A DNA stretch of 64,000 nucleotides from Aeromicrobium stalagmiti (GTDB lineage Bacteria > Actinomycetota > Actinomycetes > Propionibacteriales > Nocardioidaceae): NCBI RefSeq assembly GCF_013283745.1, contig NZ_JABSTZ010000004.1, positions 280,714-344,713 on the forward strand, read 5' to 3'. The translations under genes and the position numbers were made by a program. This document shows, piece by piece, positions 24,243-32,678 of the stretch; positions within the stretch are counted from its first letter, which is position 1; every line of letters starts with the position of its first letter. Under the pieces are notes generated by a model that ran no database searches, was not told the DNA's origin, and saw nothing but the letters and a program-made list of their open reading frames with translations.

Positions 24243-24983
24243 GTGAAAGCCGACCCCACCGCCCAGGCCGCGCTGCTCGAGCTGCAGGCCCAGGACGCGA
24301 TCCTCGCCCAGCTCCAGCACCGCCGCAACACCCTCCCAGAGATCGCCAGGATCACCGAGCTGGAGGCGCAGATCAAGGACGTCGACGGCACGCGCATCGA
24401 GCTCGACACGCAGGTCTCGGACCTGACGCGCGAGCAGAAGAAGGCCGACACCGAGGTCGAGATGGTCAAGACGCGCCGCACCCGCGACGAGGAGCGGCTC
24501 AACTCCGGGGCCGTGTCGAACCCCAAGGACCTCGCGAGCCTGCAGCACGAGCTGGTCGCCCTCGAGCGACGCATCTCGACGCTCGAGGACGCCGAGCTGG
24601 AGATCATGGAAAAGCTGGAGGAGGCCCAGACCGGTCTCGCGGTCGTCCAAGGTGATCTCGACAGCCTCAAGGCCGACCGCGACGAGCAGGTGGCCGCTCG
24701 CGACGCCGCCATCGAGGTGCTCGACCAGCAGGCCGCCGACACCCAGGCCGAGCGCGGCACGTCCGCGGCTGGCATCCCGGTCGACCTCATCACGCTCTAC
24801 GACAAGGTCCGCGGCCAGTACGGCGTCGGCGCCGCGGCGCTCCGTGCCCGCCGGTGCGAGGGCTGCCGCCTGGAGATCAACGGTGCCGACCTGCGCGAGC
24901 TCGCGGCAGCGCCGGAGGACGAGGTGCTCCGCTGCCCCGAGTGCAGCCGGATCCTCATCCGCACGCCCGAGTCAGGCCTGTGA
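24243..24983 (+). CDS. Coiled-coil zinc-ribbon protein (CT398-like, C4-type)
   Basis: 246 residues. A long N-terminal antiparallel coiled coil (residues about 5-180, heptads rich in Leu, Glu, Asp and Arg) is followed by a zinc ribbon with RRCEGCRLEING and LRCPECSRIL (two CxxC knuckles). CT398-like proteins have been connected with sigma-54/secretion in chlamydia, but the actinobacterial role is unknown; a nucleic-acid partner of the RNase H gene next door is inference. The GTG at 24243 is used; another GTG at 24237 overlaps the Nif3 stop as GTGA and is equally possible. Its stop overlaps the next start. Confidence 0.85.
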   Translation: MKADPTAQAALLELQAQDAILAQLQHRRNTLPEIARITELEAQIKDVDGTRIELDTQVSDLTREQKKADTEVEMVKTRRTRDEERLNSGAVSNPKDLASLQHELVALERRISTLEDAELEIMEKLEEAQTGLAVVQGDLDSLKADRDEQVAARDAAIEVLDQQAADTQAERGTSAAGIPVDLITLYDKVRGQYGVGAAALRARRCEGCRLEINGADLRELAAAPEDEVLRCPECSRILIRTPESGL

Positions 24984-26089
24984 CCTCTCGGGTCATCATC
25001 GAGGCCGACGGCGGCTCGCGCGGCAATCCCGGACCGGCGTCGTACGGCGCCCTCGTCCGTGACGCCGACACCGGCGAGGTCGTCGCCCAGCGCGGCGAGA
25101 CGATCGGCGTGGCGACCAACAACGTCGCCGAGTACAGCGGACTGATCGCAGGTCTCGAGCTCTATCGCGAGCACACGCCCGGCGCGCGCCTCGAGGTCCG
25201 GATGGACTCCAAGCTCGTCATCGAGCAGATGGCGGGACGCTGGAAGATCAAGCACCCGGACATGTTGCCGCTGGCCGCCACGGCCAAGCAGCTGGCGCCG
25301 GCAGGTGTCACCTGGACGTGGGTGCCGCGCGACCGCAACAAGGCGGCCGACGCGCTGGCCAACGCCGCCCTCGACGACCAGCGCGACGGCGGGTCCGGCC
25401 TGGTGTCACAGGCCGGTGGCACGGCGGCCGCATCGGCACCGAAGTCGTCGACCGCCACGGGCTGGGCCGCCACGCTGGGCAGTCCCACGACGCTCGTGCT
25501 GCTGCGCCACGGCGTCACAGCCGCCACGGAGCGCAAGGTCTTCTCCGGCAGCGGCGGCGACGACCCGGTGCTGACCGAGGCCGGACGTCAGCAGGCCGAT
25601 CGGGCTGCGGCCTGGGTCGCCGCGAACGGAGGAGCGGACGCCGTGATCGCGTCACCCCTGCGACGCACGCAGGAGACGGCCGCTGCAGTCGGCCGCGAGC
25701 TCGGCCTCGACGTGGCGACGCACGCGGGCCTGGCCGAGACCTCGTTCGGCGACTGGGACGGCTACACGTTCGCCGAGATCCAGGAGCGTTGGCCCGAGGA
25801 GATGTCGGCGTGGCTCGCCTCGACCGACGTCGCCCCGCCGGGCGGTGAGTCGTTCGGCGTCGTCGACCGACGGGTCAGGGCGACCCGTGACGAGCTGCTC
25901 GAGACCTACCCGGGGCAGACCGTTGTCGCGGTGAGCCACGTGACCCCCATCAAGCTGCTGGTGCGCGACGCCATCGGCGCACCGCTCAGCGCGATCTACA
26001 AGATGGAGCTCTCGCCGGCGTCGATCACGACGATCGCCTGGTGGCCGGACGGCAACGCGTCGCTGCGCAGCTTCAACATCGTGCCCTGA
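24980..26089 (+). CDS. Bifunctional RNase H / acid phosphatase
   Basis: 369 residues from GTG, overlapping the preceding stop by 4 nt. The N-terminal RNase HI-type domain has IIEADGGSRGNPGPASYG (first Asp), NNVAEYSGLIAGLE (Glu), RMDSKLVIEQM (Asp) and RDRNKAADALAN (last Asp). The C-terminal histidine-phosphatase domain begins LVLLRHGVTAAT (RHG), with SPLRRTQETA and VAVSHVTPIK (second His). The mycobacterial homologue (Rv2228c-type) degrades RNA in RNA/DNA hybrids and has alpha-ribazole-phosphatase-like (CobC) activity, linking genome maintenance to cobalamin metabolism. All expected catalytic residues are present. Confidence 0.93.
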   Translation: MTSRVIIEADGGSRGNPGPASYGALVRDADTGEVVAQRGETIGVATNNVAEYSGLIAGLELYREHTPGARLEVRMDSKLVIEQMAGRWKIKHPDMLPLAATAKQLAPAGVTWTWVPRDRNKAADALANAALDDQRDGGSGLVSQAGGTAAASAPKSSTATGWAATLGSPTTLVLLRHGVTAATERKVFSGSGGDDPVLTEAGRQQADRAAAWVAANGGADAVIASPLRRTQETAAAVGRELGLDVATHAGLAETSFGDWDGYTFAEIQERWPEEMSAWLASTDVAPPGGESFGVVDRRVRATRDELLETYPGQTVVAVSHVTPIKLLVRDAIGAPLSAIYKMELSPASITTIAWWPDGNASLRSFNIVP

Positions 26090-26118
26090 CGTCCCTCGTC
26101 AGCCGTGGGCGCGGGAGA

Positions 26119-26892
26119 TCAGTGGGTCGCGACCTCGTCGACGACGACGTCGAGGCGACCGCCGTGGCGCTCCACCGTCCAGCCGAGGTCGTGCAGCGTG
26201 TCGTGCAGGTCGTCGACCGTCTGCGGGTCGGCGCCGGCCTCGAGCAGGCCTCGCACGATGTGGCCCTTGGTGGCCTTGTTGAAGTGGCTGACGACCTTGC
26301 GCGTGCCCTGGTGCTCGTGGAGCACCCGCATCGTGGCGGTGCGGTCGGCGAGCTCGACCGGCGGCTTGCCGAGCGACGTGTAGGTGCCTGACCTCAGGTC
26401 GACGAGCAGGCCGGCACCGACCTGGTCGCGCATGACGCGGGGGATCGGGGTGCGCCAGCGTGCCGCGACCGGGCCCAGGCGAGGAAGGGACACGGTGCCG
26501 GAGAGCCGGTAGGCCGGGATGCGGTCGCTGGGCCGCAGCAGCCCGAAGAGCGCGCTGGCGATCGCGATCGACTCGTCGGCCCGCTGACGGGTGGTGTCGT
26601 CGAGCGACGCCAGGTCGAGGGCGGAGAACAGCACCCCGGTGTAGATCTCGTCGGCCCGGGCCGTGGGCTCCTCGGGCAGGACGGCGTTGATCTCGACGGC
26701 CTCCGCCTGGGTGGGGCCGAGCCCCAGCACCTCGGCGGCCCGTCTCGGGTTGCCGCCGGAGAGCTTGACGAGCGAGCGGAGGAGCAGCTCGCGGACCGGG
26801 GTGAGGCTGCCGAACGACAGCGCGTCGAGGTCGAGCGGAGATCCGGCCCCCGGCCGGGTCTTGCCTTCGGACGGGGGGAGCAGGATCAGCAC
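26119..26892 (-). CDS. yaaA: YaaA-family peroxide stress protein (DUF328/UPF0246)
   Basis: 257 residues. The start LILLPPSEGKTRPG is the family signature. Further conserved blocks: LYTGVLF-type YTGVLFSALD, ISGLFGLLRP-type SALFGLLRPSDRIPAYR, and VVSHFNKATKGHIVRGLL. YaaA lowers free iron and protects DNA during hydrogen-peroxide stress in E. coli and can bind DNA. The GTG start is supported by TACAGT (complement of 26899-26904) ending 6 nt before it. Convergent with the RNase H operon. Confidence 0.9.
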   Translation of the reverse strand: MLILLPPSEGKTRPGAGSPLDLDALSFGSLTPVRELLLRSLVKLSGGNPRRAAEVLGLGPTQAEAVEINAVLPEEPTARADEIYTGVLFSALDLASLDDTTRQRADESIAIASALFGLLRPSDRIPAYRLSGTVSLPRLGPVAARWRTPIPRVMRDQVGAGLLVDLRSGTYTSLGKPPVELADRTATMRVLHEHQGTRKVVSHFNKATKGHIVRGLLEAGADPQTVDDLHDTLHDLGWTVERHGGRLDVVVDEVATH

Positions 26893-26917
26893 GGGACGAC
26901 TGTATCCGTGGGTGCCC

Positions 26918-27979
26918 TCACCAGATCAGGGACGTCCACGCCCACAGCACGACGGTGCACAGCAGCACGATCGGAGGTGTCGTGGCGAAGCCCAGCAGGT
27001 GGAACTCGCGCACCGTCGACACCGTCCGCCCACCGGCCTGGCGCCACAGGATGTTGGCGACCGACCCGATCATCGTGAGGTTGGCTCCGACGTTGACCCC
27101 GATCAGCAGCGCGAGCACGGGAGCCGGCCCGGCCGCCGCAGCAGCGGGCAGCAGGAGCAGGGTCGCGGGCAGGTTGTTGACGACGTTGGCAGCGATCATG
27201 GCGATGACGGCCACCAGCAGCAGCGACACGAGCCCGTCGCCGGACGGCATCGCGTCGTCGAACCAGCTGCCGACCCGCGTCGAGCCGAGCCAGGCCACGA
27301 CGAAGGCCCAGACGAGGATGAACGCCGCCATCGGCAGGTTCGCCGCGGCGAGCAGGTCGCGCCACGCGGTGCTGCGGCGCACCAGGGCATACGCGCCGAG
27401 GATGATCGCCCCGGCGGTGGCCGGGATCCACGGCTCGGCGCCACCGGCGAGGGCGAGCAGCACGACGACCACCATCGCGAGCGGGAACAAGGGGACGGGC
27501 GCGACCTCGTCCGGCACCGTCGACGGCTCGCGCAGCTCGTCGGCGAACCAGAGCCGTAGGACGAGGTACTCCGCACCGATCGCGACCAGCCAGACCGGGA
27601 GCATCGCCCAGGCGAACCCGACGAACGACAGGCCGGTCGAGGCGAACACCAGCAGGTTGGTCAGGTTGGAGACGGGCAGCAGCGTCGACCCGGAGTTGGC
27701 GAGCCGCACCGACGCATAGGCGTACGACCGCCGTGCCGATGCCGCCAGCAGGACTGGCGTCAGCAGCACGACGGTCGCATCGAGGCTCAGGGTCGCCGTG
27801 ACGACTGCGGCGAGGCCCACGGCCCAGCCCAGCAGGTGCAGGCTCGAGCCGCGCGACCAGCGGGCGATGTGCGCCCCGAGGACGTCGAACAGCCCCTCGT
27901 CGGCGCAGGCCCGGGCCAGCACCATCATCGCGACGAGGAAGGCGACGATCGCCGCCAGCGAGCCCAGGTCATGCGTCAC
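26918..27979 (-). CDS. Anion permease of the ArsB/SLC13 type
   Basis: 353 residues with about nine to ten membrane segments. Ion-transporter-superfamily features: SLDATVVLLTPVLL, NSGSTLLPVSNLTNLLVF, NVVNNLPATLLLL and GVNVGANLTMIGSVANILW, the paired re-entrant loop motifs of ArsB/NhaD/SLC13 carriers. Substrate could be arsenite, a carboxylate or sulfate; no ars genes are nearby. It is shorter than ArsB (about 430), with the N-terminal two helices apparently missing. TAGGTT (complement of 27986-27991) lies 6 nt before the GTG start. Downstream of the GDT1 gene on the same strand, but with its own promoter. Confidence 0.75.
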   Translation of the reverse strand: MTHDLGSLAAIVAFLVAMMVLARACADEGLFDVLGAHIARWSRGSSLHLLGWAVGLAAVVTATLSLDATVVLLTPVLLAASARRSYAYASVRLANSGSTLLPVSNLTNLLVFASTGLSFVGFAWAMLPVWLVAIGAEYLVLRLWFADELREPSTVPDEVAPVPLFPLAMVVVVLLALAGGAEPWIPATAGAIILGAYALVRRSTAWRDLLAAANLPMAAFILVWAFVVAWLGSTRVGSWFDDAMPSGDGLVSLLLVAVIAMIAANVVNNLPATLLLLPAAAAAGPAPVLALLIGVNVGANLTMIGSVANILWRQAGGRTVSTVREFHLLGFATTPPIVLLCTVVLWAWTSLIW

Positions 27980-27999
27980 GCGGCGAACCTATCCGACGG

Positions 28000-28578
28000 T
28001 CACAGCCAGCCGGCTCCCTCGATGATGAGCAGCACGCCGAAGATGACGAAGGCGGCCGTCGCGCCGATCTTGATGACCCGCTCGGGCAGGTGCTTGCCGA
28101 GGACCGCACCGGCGATGATGGCCAGCGCGTCGGCCGCCACCATGCCCACGGTGCTGCCGATCCACGTGCCGAGCCAGCCCTCCTGGGTCGCGAGGGTGAT
28201 CGTCGCGAGCATCGTCTTGTCGCCCAGCTCGGCGAGGAAGAACGCCACGCCGACCGCGAGGATCGCGGCACCCTGGCTGATCTTCGCCTTGCCGGCCTCC
28301 TCGTCGCTCAGCTCGTCACCGCGCCACGTCCACGCGGCGAACAGCAGGAACGCGACACCGGCCACGATCGAGATGACGTGCTGGCTGTCGGCGAAGCTGT
28401 CGCCGATCCAGGCGCCGATCCCGACCGACGCGAGGTGCACGATCGCGGTGGCGGCGGTGATGCCGATCAGCACGTCGCGGACCTTGTAGCGCGTGGCGAA
28501 CGTCATCGCCATCAGCTGGCTCTTGTCACCGAGCTCGGCCACGAAGATCACGGCGGTGCTCAGGAGGAACGCATACAT
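28000..28578 (-). CDS. TMEM165/GDT1-family manganese exporter
   Basis: 192 residues, six membrane segments in two repeats, each with the family motif: VAELGDKSQLMAM and LAELGDKTMLATI (E-x-G-D-K-S/T). The conserved acidic residues bind the transported cation; bacterial members export Mn2+ (some move Ca2+). A cytosolic acidic loop (GDELSDEEAGKAK) joins the halves. A yybP-ykoY riboswitch in the 5' leader strongly supports manganese as substrate. The GAAGGG ribosome binding site lies about 10 nt before the ATG. Confidence 0.93.
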   Translation of the reverse strand: MYAFLLSTAVIFVAELGDKSQLMAMTFATRYKVRDVLIGITAATAIVHLASVGIGAWIGDSFADSQHVISIVAGVAFLLFAAWTWRGDELSDEEAGKAKISQGAAILAVGVAFFLAELGDKTMLATITLATQEGWLGTWIGSTVGMVAADALAIIAGAVLGKHLPERVIKIGATAAFVIFGVLLIIEGAGWL

Positions 28579-28667
28579 CGAAAAAGCCCTTCATCCGCCT
28601 GGACGAAGAGCCTGGAACGACGAGTCTTCGACCAGGTACGTCACCGTTCAGGCAGAACGGGTTGGAA

Positions 28668-28788
28668 CTGGTCGAAAGTCTCGTCCGCCACCGGATCCGA
28701 AGAACCGAGGTGGCCTGCTGCACCGGACTCCCAGAGCTTCCTGGGCGTCAGTATGTCGACACAGCTGTTGGGGACTACTCCCTTTCGC
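28668..28788 (-). promoter_or_regulatory. yybP-ykoY manganese riboswitch
   Basis: Read on the minus strand, the leader of the GDT1 gene carries the class hallmarks: GCGAAAGGGAGTAG at the 5' end (complement around 28775-28788), the GTCGACATACTG loop (complement of 28749-28760), and GACGAGACTTTCG closing the element. CGAAAG (complement of 28782-28787) and CTTTCG (complement of 28673-28678) pair as P1. A TAGACT -10 box (complement of 28795-28800) puts the RNA start at the first aptamer base. Mn2+ binding should switch the exporter on; the expression platform lies between 28668 and the start codon, but its mechanism is not clear. Confidence 0.9.
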
Positions 28789-28870
28789 ACGTCCAGTCTA
28801 GGGCACCCCGGAGGGCGCGAGCGCCGGCGTCGCGATGACGTGCCTCACACCGGTAGGATCGGCGACGCGA

Positions 28871-29285
28871 ATGAGTCGGCCGGGCGGCCGCGGCACCTGT
28901 CGTCGTGAGGCGGCGGATGTCGAGGAAAGTCCGGACTCCCCAGAGCGACGGTGGTGGCTAACGGCCACCCACGGCGACGTGCGGGACAGTGCCACAGAAA
29001 ACAGACCGCCAGCGGCCCCTCGGGGTGCGGGTAAGGGTGAAACGGTGAGGTAAGAGCTCACCAGCGCTCCGGGTGACCGGAGCGGCTTGGTAAACCCCAC
29101 CGGGAGCAAGACCAAGAGGGCTCGCACCGCTTCGGCGGAGCGGGTCTGCGCTGACGGGCTGCTCGTCCGATGTCAGCGGGTAGGTTGCACGAGGCGTCCA
29201 GCAATGGGCGTCCCAGATGGATGGTCGCCCGGGCCCCGCCTCGCGCGGTGGCCCGACAGGATCCGGCTTACAGGCCGGCTCATTC
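28871..29285 (+). ncRNA. rnpB: RNase P RNA, type A
   Basis: About 415 nt, the catalytic RNA that matures tRNA 5' ends. Universally conserved blocks are present: GAGGAAAGTCCGGACTCC (P4/J3-4 region), ACAGAAAACAGACCGCC, GGTAAGGGTGAAACGGTG, GGTAAACCCC and a 3' GGCTTACAGGCCGGCTCAT. The 5' ATGAGTCGGCC pairs with the 3' GGCCGGCTCAT as P1, extended outward by GCGA/TCGC, so the ends may lie at 28867 and 29287. TAGGAT at 28854-28859 is the probable -10 box. No protein in either direction is supported here. Confidence 0.95.
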
Positions 29286-29404
29286 GCCCCCCGACCGCCC
29301 CGTCTGCGCGGTCTCACGACCGGTCGACGGGTCCGTTCGCGGTGCGGTGGCGGCACGTGGTCGCAGGTGAGATGCTGAGGCCGTCGGTTGAGGGATCGGC
29401 GAGG

Positions 29405-29473
29405 GAGTGCGCCGGTTTTTCTCGGGAGCTGCGCACTCGTCCAGGGGGCGTGAGCGACCCGGTGATGGGTCGC
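29405..29473 (+). other. Two hairpins between rnpB and the sigma gene
   Basis: GAGTGCGC (29405-29412) pairs with GCGCACTC (29431-29438) around a loop containing a five-T run, and GCGACCC (29454-29460) pairs with GGGTCGC (29467-29473). They may be the RNase P RNA terminator and a leader structure of the next gene. The rest of 29286-29498 shows no gene. Confidence 0.45.
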
Positions 29474-29498
29474 AGCGCACAATTCGAGGTTCGGCTGC

Positions 29499-30287
29499 AT
29501 GCGCCATGAGATCGACCGGCACGACGCGGGGCAACGCCCGCGCGCGGCCCACGCGACCCTGGACGATGGCGACCTCCTCGACCTCGTGCGACGTGGAGAC
29601 ACGCAGGCCTATGCCGAGCTCTATGCACGCCACGCCTACATCGCCCAGCGACTGGCCCGACGGCTCAGCCGGCACGACGAGGTCGAGGACATCGTCGCGC
29701 AGGCCTTCGTCAACGTGCTCGACCTGCTGAAGCGGGGCAAGGGGCCGGACGAGACCTTCCGGGGCTATCTGCTGACGGCTGTCCGCAACGAGGCCGGTGC
29801 CCGGTCGAAGGCCCGCCACAGGGGCGTGGTCACCGAGGACGAGGGCGTCATCGACTCGGTCGTGGAGCTCGGCGACGGACGGCCCGACGCCTTCGAGATC
29901 TCGACGGTCCGCGCGGCGTACGAGTCGCTGCCCCCGCGCTGGCAGGCGGTCATCTGGGAGCTCGACGTCGAGGGACGGCGACCGCACGAGGTGGCCGAGC
30001 GGCTCGGCCTCGGCGCCAACGCCGTGTCGGCGCTGGTCCATCGCGCGCGGTCGGGCCTCCGGGATGCCTATCTGCAGGCGCACGTGCGGGACGACTCGGC
30101 CCCCGGGCCGAGCTGCGCGGACGTCCGCCCGCGGCTGGCGGCGTCGGTGCGCGAGACAGCGGCCCGTCGCGACCGGGAGCGGGTCTTCGCGCACCTGGCG
30201 ACGTGCCCGGACTGCATGGCGGTCTATCTCGACCTGGAAGAGCTCAACGGGGCGCTCGGGGCCGGCGGGCGGCTCACCGGGTCCTGA
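29499..30287 (+). CDS. RNA polymerase sigma factor with C-terminal zinc-finger (zf-HC2-like) domain
   Basis: 262 residues. Region 2 is at about 25-95 (DLVRRGDTQAYAELYARHA, HDEVEDIVAQAFVNVLDLL, FRGYLLTAVRNEA); region 4 is at about 125-190 (YESLPPRWQAVIWELDVEG, VAERLGLGANAVSALVHRAR). The tail contains HLATCPDCMAVYLDLEEL, the HxxxCxxC zinc-anti-sigma motif usually found in a separate anti-sigma protein. Such a fusion suggests self-contained control. No anti-sigma gene or membrane segment follows. The target promoters are unknown. Confidence 0.85.
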   Translation: MRHEIDRHDAGQRPRAAHATLDDGDLLDLVRRGDTQAYAELYARHAYIAQRLARRLSRHDEVEDIVAQAFVNVLDLLKRGKGPDETFRGYLLTAVRNEAGARSKARHRGVVTEDEGVIDSVVELGDGRPDAFEISTVRAAYESLPPRWQAVIWELDVEGRRPHEVAERLGLGANAVSALVHRARSGLRDAYLQAHVRDDSAPGPSCADVRPRLAASVRETAARRDRERVFAHLATCPDCMAVYLDLEELNGALGAGGRLTGS

Positions 30288-30423
30288 GCCGGACCGGTCG
30301 ATCCCTGTCGTCGATCGCTGCGGTCGAGCGAGGACGGGTTTCGCCCATCGGGGGCGTGGGTAGTGTCGAAGCAGACGGCCCCTCGGACGAGATGCGGCCT
30401 CCGCCCCTACCCCCAGGAGAGAC

Positions 30424-31257
30424 ATGTCCGTGCCCACCATCGCCCTCAACAACGGCATCGAGATCCCCCAGCTGGGCTTCGGTGTCTATCAGGTCAAGCC
30501 CGACCAGACGAAGGAGGCGACCCTCACGGCGCTCGAGGTGGGCTACCGCCACATCGACACCGCGCAGATGTACCGCAACGAGAAGGGTGTCGGTGAGGCG
30601 ATCGCCGAGTCGGGCCTGGCCCGCGACGAGGTGTTCGTGACGAGCAAGCTCAACAACGGCTTCCACGCCCACGACGACGCCCTGCACGCGTTCGACGAGT
30701 CGCTCGAGCGGCTGGGCCTCGATCAGCTCGACCTGTTCCTGATCCACTGGCCGCTCCCGGCGATCGACGTCGACTTCGTCGAGACGTGGAAGGCCCTCGA
30801 GGAGATCTACGCCTCGGGCCGCGCCCGGTCGATCGGTGTCTCCAACTTCCAGCCCAAGCACGTTCGTCGCCTCGTGCAGGAGACCGACGTGGTGCCGGCC
30901 GTCAACCAGGTCGAGGTGCACCCCTTCCTCACCCAGGACGAGGTGCGGGCCGTCAACGCCGAGCACGGCATCGCGACCGAGGCCTGGTCGCCGATCGCGC
31001 AGGGACTCGTCCTGGACAACCCGGTCATCACGGGCATCGCCGCCGACCACGACAAGACGCCGGCCCAGGTCGTGCTGCGCTGGCACGTGCAGCGCGGCGA
31101 CATCATCTTCCCGAAGTCGGTGACCCGCAGCCGCGTCGAGGAGAACTTCGCCATCTTCGACTTCGAGCTCGAGGAGGCGGAGATCGGCCTGATCAACGCC
31201 CTCAACAAGGACCACCGCACGGGGCCTGACCCCGACGAGTTCAACTGGATCCCGTGA
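30424..31257 (+). CDS. Aldo/keto reductase (2,5-diketo-gluconate reductase type)
   Basis: 277 residues with AGGAGA 6 nt before the ATG. AKR catalytic tetrad: YRHIDTAQMYRNEKGVGEA (Asp, Tyr), VTSKLNN (Lys), FLIHWPLP (His). SIGVSNFQPKHV and PKSVTRSRVEENF bind NADPH. It resembles AKR5-type enzymes that reduce 2,5-diketo-D-gluconate or methylglyoxal-like carbonyls. Monocistronic, convergent with map; distinct from the Kv-beta-like AKR at 22.3 kb. Confidence 0.9.
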   Translation: MSVPTIALNNGIEIPQLGFGVYQVKPDQTKEATLTALEVGYRHIDTAQMYRNEKGVGEAIAESGLARDEVFVTSKLNNGFHAHDDALHAFDESLERLGLDQLDLFLIHWPLPAIDVDFVETWKALEEIYASGRARSIGVSNFQPKHVRRLVQETDVVPAVNQVEVHPFLTQDEVRAVNAEHGIATEAWSPIAQGLVLDNPVITGIAADHDKTPAQVVLRWHVQRGDIIFPKSVTRSRVEENFAIFDFELEEAEIGLINALNKDHRTGPDPDEFNWIP

Positions 31258-31275
31258 GCCGGGGCCGCGGGCGGG

Positions 31276-32127
31276 TCAGTCGGAGAGCGTCAGGATCTCC
31301 GCGCCGTCCGCGGTCACGAGCAGGGTGTGCTCGAACTGGGCCGTGCGTGACTTGTCCTGCGTCGTCGCGGTCCAGCCGTCGTCCCACATGTCCCACTGGA
31401 TCGACCCGAGGGTCAGCATCGGCTCGATCGTGAAGGTCATCCCGGGTTGGATGACGGTGTCGTAGGACGGGTCGTCGTAGTGGGGGATGATCAGCCCGTC
31501 GTGGAACGCCGGACCGACCCCGTGGCCGGTGAAGTCGCGCACGACGCCGTAGCCGAACCGCCGGGCGTACGTCTCGATCACCCGTCCGATGACGTTGATC
31601 TCGCGGCCGGGCTTGACCGCACGGATCGCGCGCAGCGTCGCCTCCTGCGTGCGCTCGACCAGCAGGCGTGACTCCTGGTCGACGTCGCCGACCAGGTAGG
31701 TCTTGTTGGTGTCGCCGTGGACGCCACCGATGTAGGCGGTGATGTCGATGTTGACGACGTCGCCGTCCTCGAGGGGCCGGTCGTCGGGGATGCCGTGGCA
31801 GATGACCTCGTTGACGCTGCTGCACAGCGACTTGGGGTAGCCGCGGTAGCCGAGCGTCGACGGGTAGGCGCCCTGCGAGATCACGAACTCGTGACCGACC
31901 CGGTCGAGCTCGTCGGTGGTGACGCCGGGGGCTATCGCCGCCTCGACCGCGTCGAGGGCCCGGGCCGCGATGCGGCCTGCGATGCGCATCGCAGCGATGG
32001 TCTCGGCGTCACGGACCGAGGGGCCCTTGTAGGGCAGCGGGGCGATCTGTCCGACGTACTCAGGACGCTCGATGGAATCGGGGACGGCGCGCTCGGGGGA
32101 GAGGCGGCCGGCAGTCAGGACGGTCAC
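31276..32127 (-). CDS. map: Methionine aminopeptidase, type I
   Basis: 283 residues from GTG. Removes the initiator methionine. Metal ligands are visible in the pita-bread fold: [19 protein letters not shown] (two Asp), GHGVGPAFH (His), FTIEPML (Glu) and QFEHTLLV (Glu); VICHGIPDD supplies the substrate His. The N-terminal 40 residues ([18 protein letters not shown]) form the SH3-binding-type extension of actinobacterial MapB. TAAACT (complement of 32134-32139) ends 6 nt before the GTG, supporting a leaderless start. Confidence 0.95.
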   Translation of the reverse strand: MTVLTAGRLSPERAVPDSIERPEYVGQIAPLPYKGPSVRDAETIAAMRIAGRIAARALDAVEAAIAPGVTTDELDRVGHEFVISQGAYPSTLGYRGYPKSLCSSVNEVICHGIPDDRPLEDGDVVNIDITAYIGGVHGDTNKTYLVGDVDQESRLLVERTQEATLRAIRAVKPGREINVIGRVIETYARRFGYGVVRDFTGHGVGPAFHDGLIIPHYDDPSYDTVIQPGMTFTIEPMLTLGSIQWDMWDDGWTATTQDKSRTAQFEHTLLVTADGAEILTLSD

Positions 32128-32178
32128 CCGGGGAGTTTAGTGGGAGCGTCCGAACGCGGGTTGAGGCAGGATGAAGGC

Positions 32179-32370
32179 ATGACCGACGCGAAGTTCTACT
32201 ACTGCACCAAGCACGGGACCGTCGAGGGCGAGGAGGGGTGTCGCGCCGCCGACCGCCTCGGACCGTACGACACTGCGGAGGAGGCGTCCCACGCGCTCCA
32301 GATCGCTGCCGAGCGGACCAAGAGCTGGGACAACGATCCGGAGTGGAACGACGAGCCCCCCAAGGAATGA
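32179..32370 (+). CDS. Small conserved hypothetical protein
   Basis: 63 residues: KFYYCTKHGTVEGEEGCR, RLGPYDTAEEASHALQIAAE, and an acidic tail. Short proteins with this YY..GxVE..LGPYDTxEEA pattern are widespread in Actinobacteria, often beside map, and resemble a single SPOR-like beta-alpha unit. Function unknown. CAGGAT (32167-32172) lies 6 nt before the ATG. The stop overlaps the start of the next membrane-protein gene (ATGA), so the two are coupled. Confidence 0.75.
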   Translation: MTDAKFYYCTKHGTVEGEEGCRAADRLGPYDTAEEASHALQIAAERTKSWDNDPEWNDEPPKE

Positions 32371-32648
32371 GACGCCGCCGCAGAGGGGGACTCAACCTGC
32401 AGCGGTCCGGCCCCTGGATCGGTGTCGTCGGGCTGCTGATGGTCCTGTGGTGCTCGGTGTCGACCGGGCTCTTCGCGCCGTGGTGGGGCGTCGTCATCGC
32501 GTTCGCGCTGCTGGTGCCGCAGGTGTGGCTCGTGGCGCGCTGGGCACGGACGCGTCCGGCCTGGTGCGTGTGGGTGCCGGTCGTCGGGCTCGTCGTCTGG
32601 GTCGGCTACGCCTGGCTCGGCGCCGTCCTCGGGGACTGGAGTCCCTGA
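32367..32648 (+). CDS. Small membrane protein
   Basis: 93 residues with a basic N-terminus (MRRRRRGG) and three hydrophobic segments at about 16-35, 38-56 and 66-88 (SGPWIGVVGLLMVLWCSV, VVIAFALLVPQVWLVA, WVPVVGLVVWVGYAWLGAV). Trp-rich. Not assigned to a family; function unknown. Translationally coupled to the 63-residue gene before it and convergent with panB. Confidence 0.65.
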   Translation: MRRRRRGGLNLQRSGPWIGVVGLLMVLWCSVSTGLFAPWWGVVIAFALLVPQVWLVARWARTRPAWCVWVPVVGLVVWVGYAWLGAVLGDWSP

Positions 32649-32678
32649 GGACGACGCCTGGCCACGGCGCGTCGTGAC

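Noticed and set aside
28958..29602. Open frames in both directions through RNase P RNA
   Set aside because: The region is the conserved structural RNA; encoded peptides are low-complexity and lack start signals.
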